A DNA stretch of 64,000 nucleotides from contig OZ020303.1 of assembly GCA_963971305.1 (NCBI GenBank), forward strand, positions 15,311,184 to 15,375,183, read 5' to 3'. The notes under the pieces are model-generated. The model was not told where the DNA came from, searched no databases, and was given only the letters and a program-made list of their open reading frames with translations. This DNA comes from Arcuatula senhousia (Eukaryota; Mollusca; Bivalvia; Mytilida; Mytilidae). Below are positions 55,655-64,000 of the stretch, piece by piece. A program made the position numbers and the translations under genes. Position 1 is the first letter of the stretch. Every line of letters begins with the position of its first letter.

Positions 55655-58600
55655 AGCTCACCTGACCCGAAGGGTCATGTGAGCTATTGTCATCACTTGG
55701 CGTCCGTCGTCCGTCCGTAAACTTTTTAAAACGTTAACTCCTCTGACACCATAAGTCCAATTGAAACCAAACTTGGTATGGTTGTTCATTAGCATTCGGT
55801 GCTTACAACTGATGTGGGGATTTTTGATTCGTCGTAAAACATGGCCGCCGTGGCTAAAAATAGAACATAGGGGTAAATGGCAGTTTTTTGCAAATAACTC
55901 AAAAACGGTGACAGATTTTAAAATTTTGATTGGGAACAAAAGTGATCAGTACCTGAAGATCTACCACCTTTGAAATTTTGAAGAAAATACAACGACCCAT
56001 GTAGGAGTTATTGCCCTTTTTGTGGATTTTTGGCAAATTTTGCACCTGTTTAGCTCAATATCTTGAAAACTATACAAGATATTCGAGAAATTTAAATTGC
56101 ATATTGTTAAAAACAGCAAGATCTACAAAATATGTAATAGGGTCAACGTTGTAGGACCTTTCCTTTGAGGAGTTATTGCCCTTAGAACGTCAAAATTGAA
56201 CTTTAAACAAGAGGCTCCCAGGAGCCTGAATCGCTCACCTGACATATGTGCCTGAAGTAAAGGCTATTAGGGAAAATCTATTTGACATTGAGAGGGTTAT
56301 AAGTTTAATAAGGGGACCATCTGACAATATGGTGGATCTTAAGGTGCTGATCACTTTGATCTCAATTAAAATTCAAAAATCTGTCACCCTTTTTGAGTTA
56401 TTAGCAAAAAAATGCAGTTTAACCCAATGTTCTATTTTTAGCCACAGCGGCCATGTTTTACAACCAATCAAAAATCCCCACATCAGTTCTATACACCTAA
56501 TGCTAATAAACAACAATACCAAGTTTGGTTCCAATTTGACTTTAAGTGTCAGAGGAGTTAACATTTTCAATGTAATGAGGAAATGCTTTTTAAAAGCTCA
56601 ATTTTGATGTTCCAAGGGCAATTACTCCTCAAAGGAAAGGTCCTACAACGTTGACCTAAACATATTTAGTAGATCTTGATGTGCTTAACAATATGCAATT
56701 TAAATTTCTCAAATATCTTGTATAGTTTTCAAGATATTAAGCTAAACAGGTGCAAAAGTTGCCAAAAATCCACAACAAGAGGCTCCCAGGAGCCTGAATC
56801 GCTCACCTGACATATGTGCCTGAAGTAAAGGTTATAAGGCAAAATCGATTTAACGTTGAAAGGGTCATAAGATTAATAAGGGGGTCATCTGACAATATGG
56901 TGGATCTTAAGGTGCTGATCACTTTTGTTCTCAATCAAAATCTAAAAATCTGTCACCCTTTTTGAGTTATTTGCAAAAAAATGCAGTTTAACCTAATGTT
57001 CTATTTTTAGCCACAGCGGCCATATTTTACAACCAATCAAAAATCCCCACCACAGTTCTATACACCTAATAATAATAAACAATAATACCAAGTTTGGTTC
57101 CATTTGGACTTAAAGTGTCAGAGGAGTTAACATTTTCAATATAAGGAAATGCAGTTAAAATGCTCAATTTTGACGTTCCAAGGGCAATAACTCCTCAAAG
57201 GAAAGGTCCTACAACGTTGACCCTGTTACAAATTTTGTAGATCTTGATGCGCTTAACAATATGCAATTTAAATTTCTCAAATATCTTGTATAGTTTTCAA
57301 GATATTGACCTAACAGGTGCAAAATTTGCAAAAAATCCACAAAAAGGGCAATAACTCCTACATGGGTTGTTGGATTTTCTTCAAAATTTCAGAGCTGGTA
57401 GATCTTGAGGTGCTGATCACTTTTGTTCCCAATCAAAATTTTGAAATCTGTCACCGTTTTAGAGTTATTTGCAAAAAACTGCCATTTACCCCTATGTTCT
57501 ATTTTTAGCCACAGCGGCAATGTTTTACGACCAATCAAAAATCCCCACATCAGTTCTATACACCTAATGCTAATAAACAACTATACCAAGTTTGGTTCCA
57601 TTTGATCTAAATACATGAAATGTAGATCTTAATGTGCTCGATCATATGCAATTTAAATTTTTGAAATATCTTGTATAGTTTTTAAGATATATGGCTAAAC
57701 AAGTGAAAAATTTTGAAAAAATCCAGAAAAAGGGCAATAACTCTAACATCGGTTGTTGGATCTTCTTGAAACTTGTTAAGCAGGTAGATCTTGAGATGCT
57801 GAACACTTTTGTCTCCCATCAGAATTTTGATATCTGTAACCATTTTTGAGTTAAAAGCAAAAAACTGCAATTTACACCTATGTTCTATTTTTAGCCATGG
57901 CGGCCATATTTTTTAACAAATAAAAAATCTGAACGATAGAATTGTAGCATATATGCTATTAAACAACAGTGCCAAGTTTGGTTAAAGTTGGATATATGGT
58001 GTCAGACAAGTTAATCTTTGAAATTCAGGGGAAAAGTGATGAAAAACGGTAAATTTTGACGCTTTAAGGGCCATAACTCCTAAAAGTAATGGTTCTACAG
58101 CTTTGACCTAATTACATGAAATGTAGATCTTGATGTGCTCAATCATATGCAATTTGAATTTTTAAAATATCTTGTATAGTTTTCAAGATATAGGGCTTAA
58201 TAAGTGCAAAATTTTGAAAAAATCCGGAAAAAGGGCAATAACTCCTACATCGGTTGTTGGATCTTCTTGAAAATTTCAGGGCAGGTAGATCTTGAGGTGC
58301 TGATTACTTTTATCTTTGCCAGAATTTTGATATCTGTTATCGTTTTTGAGTTATTTGCAAAAAACTGTAATTTGACCCCCCTGTTCTATTTTTAGCCATG
58401 GCGGCCATGTTTTTTTACGAATCAAAAATCCGAACGATAGTTTTGTACACATAATGCCACTAAACAACTTTACCAAGTTTGGTTGCAATTGGACTTATGG
58501 TGTCGGACAAGTTATACTCGAATTCAGAATAGTGGTACCTTTTTCGATTGAATTGAAATGACACTAACAGGTTTGCCAATTAGGTGTCTTAAGAGAAGAA

Positions 58601-59732
58601 AGAGGTTTAATATTAGGTCAGTGAAGTTGGTGAGCCATGAAGCACCTGTTGTTAGTATTAAATCATGAAGCATATCAATTCAGGTGGAAATTTAAATGGA
58701 TCTCACCTGTCCAATAATTACTGATCAAATGGTCAGTCTGATCCATTTAAATTTCTACCTAAAGTGATATTCTTTTTATGAGTTTTACTTCAACAGGTGT
58801 TTCATGGCTGACCAACTTCACTGACCTAATTTTAAACCTCTTTCTTCTCTTAAGACACCTAATTGTCAAACCTGTTGGTGTCATTTAAATTCAATTGATA
58901 AAGGTACCACTATTCTGAATTTAACGTTTGAAAAATTGTTTACAGACGACGACGGACGCCAAGTGATGATAAAAGCTCACATGGACCTTTGGTCCAGGTG
59001 AGCTAAAAAGCTGTTGCTTGCTTAATTGTTCAGCTCATTTAGCTCTACAAAAGTCTTCATAGGGTCGAAGTTGTCAGATGACCCCTTATAGGTGTTACAG
59101 CCCCTTAAAGGCAAAAAATAGCGTTTTTGGCCTACAGAATGAAAACTATTGCAGATAGAGAAAAACTGTTGCTTGCTTAATTGTTCAGCTCATCGAGTTT
59201 TACAAAAGTCTTCATAGGGTTGAAGTTGTCAGATGACCCCTTATAGGGGTTACGGCCCCTTAAAGGCAAAAAATAGTGTTTTTGGACTATAGATTTAAAA
59301 CTATTGCAGACAGAGAAAAGCTGTTGCTTGCTTGAATGTTCAGCTCATTTAGCTCTACAAAAGTCTTCATAGGGTCGAAGTTGTCAGATGACCCCTTATT
59401 GGGGTAACAGCCCCTTTAAGGCAAAAAATACTGTTTTTGGCCTACGGAATGAAAACTATTGCATACAGAGAAAAGCTGTTGCTTGCTTAAATGTTCAGCT
59501 TATTTAGCTCTACTGAAGTGTTCTAAGGTCGGAGTTGTCAGATGATCCCTTTAAGGGGTTATGGCCCTTTTAAGGTGAAAAATAGTGTTTTTCGCTTATA
59601 GAATGAAAACTATTGCAGATAGAGAAAAGCTTTTTCCTGCTTAAACACTCAGCTCAATTAGCTATACAAAAGTCTTCATAGGGTTGACATGAAGACCAGG
59701 TGAGCGAATCAGGCCCCTGGGAGCCTCTTGTT
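55655..59732. mobile_element. Mosaic of four AGCTCACCTG-family segments
   Basis: A plus-orientation left end is at 55655. Minus-orientation right ends (AACAAGAGGCTCCCAGGAGC) start at 56206 and 56774. The second minus copy closes at 59004 with GGTCCAGGTGAGCT. A plus segment of copy-A-type units runs 59005-59732 to a CCAGGTGAGCGAATCAGG end. The pattern is that of copies inserted into, or recombined with, each other. Confidence 0.8.
58514..58920. mobile_element. Fold-back element nested in the mosaic
   Basis: Two arms of roughly 140 bp (from CAGAATAGTGGTACC at 58525 and ending GGTACCACTATTCTG at 58917) are inverted copies with few mismatches. They share TTAGGTGTCTTAAGAGAAGA. About 120 bp separates them. 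Flanking host sequence suggests insertion at TTA. Confidence 0.8.
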
Positions 59733-60640
59733 ATATTTTGAGAGCATTGATATTTGGCATGTATTTCACATGTGAATTTATTTCCATGAGACAATGTGTC
59801 ATGTACCAGATTGGCCTTGATTTGACCTTTGAAATCAAGGTCAAATTAATGATACCTTTACATGCAAAACATGAATAGGGCTTTGATATTTCACATGAGG
59901 ATGTATCACCATGAGGCTATGTGTCATGTACCAGAGTTACCTTGACCTTTAACCTCGAGTTCAAATAAATGCTAATTTCATGAGCAAAACATGTCTTGGC
60001 AATAACTTTTTTCTTCTTTTGACATAGGACATATAGTCCTCACAAGCCAAAATTTCATGTAACCCTAAAATGACCTTGACTTTTGTGATATCCAAGTCAT
60101 ACTTATTAGTTTTATGACCTTAGACCTAAATGTTAAACTTCTCTCATTTTGGCAAATTGTGAAAGGGGAGACATCAGTTTTTGTGCATTTGAACTTGACC
60201 TTGATTTTCAGGTATGTGACTGACAATTTTCAATACACAATAGCATTGTTTTTTATGTGCACTTTCATATGTCAGGATCTACAATATCTCTACTTGGTAT
60301 GCATATGCTCCCAGATGGATCTTAGCATATTTGCATTTCGATCTTTTAAACTTGACCTTTTAGTGACTCTGACAATTTTCTATACATTACAATAGGAATG
60401 TTTTAAGTTTTATAAGCACCTTCCTATCTCAAGATTTGTTAGTTCTAGGCCAATGAAACTTGGTAAGCTTATGCATCAGTGAAATCAATTCAGCTGTATC
60501 CTCATCTTTTAACCTTTACCTTAGGTTTTCAGTTGAGGGAAATAGATAATTTTGGAAATTTAATGTATAAAATTCAGCAAGATGTATGTTATGTTTGATC
60601 ATTATGGATTATGTATAACCTGGTACATGTCAGTTTTTCT
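59733..60640 (+). repeat. Degenerate repeat with GACCTTGA/TCAAGGTCA words
   Basis: Loosely repeated units contain ATGTGTCATGTACCAGA (twice, about 59800 and 59920), ATTTGACCTTTGAAATCAAG and related words. The open frame inside is not supported as a gene. Confidence 0.5.
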
Positions 60641-61870
60641 CCCCAGAATTATTTGAATGCATCTTGGTATTTCCAGTTTTCACAATCACATTTTCTAGTT
60701 TGAAATTACAAAATCACATTCCCTTTAGAAGATATTAAGATGATTTCAGATAACAAAACATTTAAACCAGATACCAACCACTATTGTCAGGATTCTATAA
60801 AGGCATGGGGAGAACACTGCATGTACAAGAAATCTCATTAGTCGGAAAGTATATAACAAAATGTAGGTACTTTTAAAGTATTTGTTTGGATACAGCCCTA
60901 TAGATGGTGTTTATTAAAAAGTTTGTTCGACAGCATACACAAAACTAATCATTGTTTACTTGAAGTAGTTTATTCACAGCCTTAACAATGCAGTCACAAT
61001 CATTATTTGCACCAACATAAACATTGCACTTAGAACTATAATATTATACTTATCATTACGTCAAACAAATTCTTTAAGCTGATGATCTAAAAACAATCAT
61101 TAGTGATTATAAAAAGGCAACATGTATACATAAAATAAGAATTGCAGTAGATATCTCTTGGCACATAATTGTCTTACAACACAATCTCAAGGCAAGTTGC
61201 TATTGGGACATTTGTAAAATTTATACAGAAATTCATTAAGGAAGATGCTTAATAAAATACATACATGTATATCTAAGAACATGCTGTGCATTGATATATC
61301 AAACACATCCTTTTAAAAATTTCAAAACAGTACAGTATTTTGAATGATCTTGAATTTGAATTAACTAATTTGATTATCATGATAATTAGAAGTTATTGAA
61401 ATTTGATTGTTATTTTTCAAGCTGGTATTTGGAAAAAAAAAAACAAACGTAAATATTATTTTATCTAAAAGAAAGACATAAAAGCCAAATGCACCATTTT
61501 ACTAGAACATACAAAAAGGAATGTGTATTGAAAATTATTAACACAAAAGTCAACAGTTAATTAAGTGTATAACATAATTATAATAAATAACATTTTTTAA
61601 ACTAGAGAAAATGTGTCTAGAGTATAGAGGCTTAGTGTTTAACAACATACTAATTCTAAGTTCATATAATGTTAACCCTTAACTGATATGCTAAAAGCTT
61701 GATAAAATTCTGGAATATTTGTTTATTAAGGAAGACTTATTCCAAAAAAAACCATATTAATGTTTCCTTCCTTTGTTAACTTCTTTTTTGTGTCAATATA
61801 TTAAAGAATATGACAACAAAATGAAAGATTTTTATAATGATATTCCAATTGAAGATAGGATATAAAGAGA
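60641..61870. other. AT-rich intergenic DNA
   Basis: No supported gene or repeat. Part may be the 3' UTR of the LRR gene on the minus strand. Confidence 0.35.
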
Positions 61871-62745
61871 ACAAGAGTTAACACTAAAGTATGACTCGCC
61901 TGCTGACAACATCAGAATACCTAGTTATTTAACTATTCATTCATCAATTCCCAACATTTTCCTGTGGACCAACTAAAATGACTCTAGATATCATAGTCAT
62001 TGAGACACAGACTTAAAATAAAAGACTGAACACAAAAAAAACAATATTAACAGTCATTTAGTGTAGAAATGAGATCAATGTTAAGAATTAAGAAATTAAT
62101 TTTCCACAAAAGTTAGCTTACAAAGAAGTTTAGAACCCGAAAAAGACCTAAGTTTACAAAGTCACGGAAGCCTAAAAATGGGGTCAAAGTCCCATGTCTT
62201 GGTAACAGTTGCATAGACCATTACCTCAACTGTCTGCATACCAAATACCAGATGCCTAGCTATTATACTTTTCAAGTAACAAAAGTCTTGCAAAGATGTC
62301 TACGTCCTAAAAAAACCTAAGTTCACAAAGTCACTAAAGTGTAAAAACGGGCCAAGTTCACATGGCATGGTGACAGTTGTGTAGACCATAACCCCAAATG
62401 TCTTTATACTACATATCAGATGCCTAGCTATTGTACTTTTCAAGAAATTTATTTTTCACAAAAGTCTTACAAAGAAGTTTTTGGCCTGAAAAAATACCTA
62501 AGTTTACAGAGTCACTGGAACGGAAACTGGGATTAAGATCACATGGCATGATGACAGTTGCATAGACCATTACCTGAACTGTCTGTATACTAAATATCAG
62601 ATGCTTCGCTATTATCCTTTTCAAGTAATTCATTTTCCACGAAGTCTTACAAAAAAAGTTAAGGCCGTTGCCAGACCACTGCCGCCGTCAGAAAGTAATA
62701 CCTTTGTCTCGCCTACCGCGACTATTTGTTGCAGGCGAAACTAAA
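61871..62745. mobile_element. Element with CTCGCCTGC end and about 180-bp core repeats, copy 2
   Basis: Left end AACAAGAGTTAACACTAAAG then ACTCGCCTGC, as at 13697. The right end is TCTCGCCTACCGCGACTATT then GCAGGCGAAAC. Core units contain CTAAGTTTACAAAGTCAC and ATACCAAATACCAGATGCCTA, a different core from copy 1 although the ends are shared. Confidence 0.7.
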
Positions 62746-62821
62746 CCCCGTAAATACCTTTTTTAAACCGAAACCCTGAAATTTATATAACATAGAAACA
62801 TCCCCTTTTACAGAATATACA

Positions 62822-63009
62822 TGTAGTATATCATGTACTTTCCTTTTCGGACCTATCTATATCTAGGTGAGCATCAGAGAGGCAGTTTTATGATGAATCA
62901 TGTCACATTATTTCACAGTAATAAATACTCCCACTTGATATTTTTTAGCATCACAGACTGTCCATGATACAAAAAATATCAGGCAGATGGGATCAAAGGA
63001 AAAGTGGCT
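62822..63009 (-). mobile_element. Second copy of the element nested at 9955-10208
   Basis: Inverted relative to the first: ATCTAGGTGAGCATCAG, then GACTGTCCATGATACA, AATATCAGGCAGATG and GATCAAAGGAAAAG. The ends differ in length from copy 1. Confidence 0.65.
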
Positions 63010-63166
63010 AATTACAGATAAAACTTTCCTATACCATCCCAAAATAAAAAGTCACACTGAGGAATGTAAAAATTTTCCAGCCTTATTTTAAGACACATTT
63101 CCTCTAGATTAGTCTTTGAACTATAAATATTTTGTTCTTTTATAAAAAGCAAGGGCATAATTTTCA

Positions 63167-63339
63167 CTATGAGCCTGTTTCCGACAATTTGCTATCATCT
63201 ATTGACATTAATGAAGGAATGTGAGTTTTGATTTTTGTCACATGATCTTTGTATCTACACAATGGATTTCCATAGACATTCAGCTTCACTAAATGTTTGT
63301 TGTTCCCAAGAATATAGAATTCTTTGGCATCATTTATAT
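63167..63339 (-). CDS. Leucine-rich-repeat protein, last exon (rest beyond the right edge)
   Basis: Acceptor TTTATTTCAG lies just upstream (63349-63340). The exon reads INDAKEFYILGNNKHLVKLN, then VYGNPLCRYKDHVTKIKTHI and PSLMSIDDSKLSETGS, ending TAG at 63169-63167. The L-x-x-L-x-V-x-G-N-P-L-C start and the following Y-x-x-H-V-x-x-x-I-P-x-L-x-x-I-D-D stretch are the C-terminal cap of intracellular LRR proteins. The specific gene cannot be named from one exon. Confidence 0.75.
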
Positions 63340-64000
63340 CTGAAATAAAAATAATATGTAAGTTTAAACTAAATATATTTAAAAAGTTGATAAAAATGTT
63401 TTCCTTGAATTCGTTTTATCTAAAGCTAGGGTAAAAACATTTTCCAATTGTATAAATCAGGGTTGCCACTCATTTTCAGACACAAAATTCAAGGGTTTTT
63501 CCAGGATTTTTCAAGGATTTTAAAAAATTTTCAAGGGTCATTACCAGCGGATGAAATTAATAAGAGTATGCGAGATATCCCACATTCTTCTTTCAAAATT
63601 AAGTTTTAAACGCAAAGATAGTATTTTACTACTTAAGTACATGTACATCACTTCATAATTTACTCAACTTGTTCCAGTGTGGAAGGATGCCATCCTTGTG
63701 TTCAGAATTATCGATTAGGGAAGGTGCAGATATATAATATGTGCCGAACGGAGCGAGGCGAAAATTTTTTTGTTGAATTTCTGACATTGCAATGATTTTT
63801 GTCACATTTAAGGGGATGGTTCGCCGGCGACTGGATACATTTTAAACGTTTTTACTCGTTAACACTCATGTTTTAGTGTTATGGTATTCTTCTCAAATGG
63901 TCTCCATACATTTTCATCCTTTACCCTTTCACCGATGGGTTCCTACAGTAAGTTCAGTTGTGACGGTAACTTCCCTGGAAGGTCACCATCAGTCCCAAAT
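63340..64000 (-). other. LRR gene intron and unassigned right edge
   Basis: Contains a partial GTTGCCAC element at about 63465-63545 (GGTTGCCACTCATTTTCAG, TTTTTCCAGGATTTTTCAAG) matching 7870-8155. No further exon is recognised to the edge. Confidence 0.45.

Noticed and set aside
60114..60395. 93-codon open frame
   Set aside because: It lies in the degenerate GACCTTGA repeat, with no conserved motif and no splice context.

Overview
The window is nuclear DNA of an animal, most likely a bivalve mollusc and plausibly a mytilid mussel. It is AT-rich, its genes have small exons with consensus GT/AG splice sites and large introns, and it is crowded with repeats of types common in bivalves: elements with about 160-bp core repeats, a tRNA-headed SINE, and a YLDD reverse-transcriptase relic. 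The species call is an inference from repeat style, not from a match.

Four host genes can be read. (1) 340-2713, plus strand: the last four exons of a PITHD1-like PITH-domain gene that enters from the left edge. (2) 18892-11688, minus strand: a complete six-exon gene for an EndoU-family poly(U)-specific endoribonuclease. It has 282 codons, starts in an 11-nt coding micro-exon, and is in frame at every junction. (3) 19139-50557, plus strand: a complete nine-exon ethanolaminephosphotransferase 1 (selenoprotein I, SELENOI/EPT1) gene. An in-frame UGA at codon 390 falls where the vertebrate protein has selenocysteine, and the true stop follows nine codons later. (4) 63339-63167, minus strand: the last exon of a leucine-rich-repeat protein whose other exons lie beyond the right edge. 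Genes 2 and 3 are divergent: their start codons are separated by only 246 bp, which holds CCAAT boxes in both orientations.

Most of the rest is mobile or repetitive DNA. SELENOI intron 1 (24.3 kb) holds a complete 2,796-bp Merlin-type DNA transposon with 82-bp terminal inverted repeats, an exact 8-bp target duplication and an open 309-codon DDE transposase. It also holds a 747-bp TIR element, and then a 14-kb head-to-tail chain (28.9-43.1 kb) of at least two element families. Each chain unit starts with a CTAG/CAAG-TATAA-like head, often followed by a hairpin, and ends with a (TAA)n tail; some tails also carry a hairpin. In three places the hairpin tail alone has been amplified into a short array. 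The chain includes apparently exact 867-bp and 975-bp tandem duplications.

Other introns and intergenic stretches carry many copies of an AGCTCACCTG-ended family with about 160-bp core repeats (5.5-7.4, 9.1-10.8, 24.7-27.0, 44.4-45.7, 47.6-48.4 and 55.7-59.7 kb), a Harbinger-like MITE (49.7-50.3 kb), a fold-back element (58.5-58.9 kb) and smaller families present in two copies. Coordinates of genes and of elements with clear termini are base-level readings. Boundaries of the other repeats are approximate.
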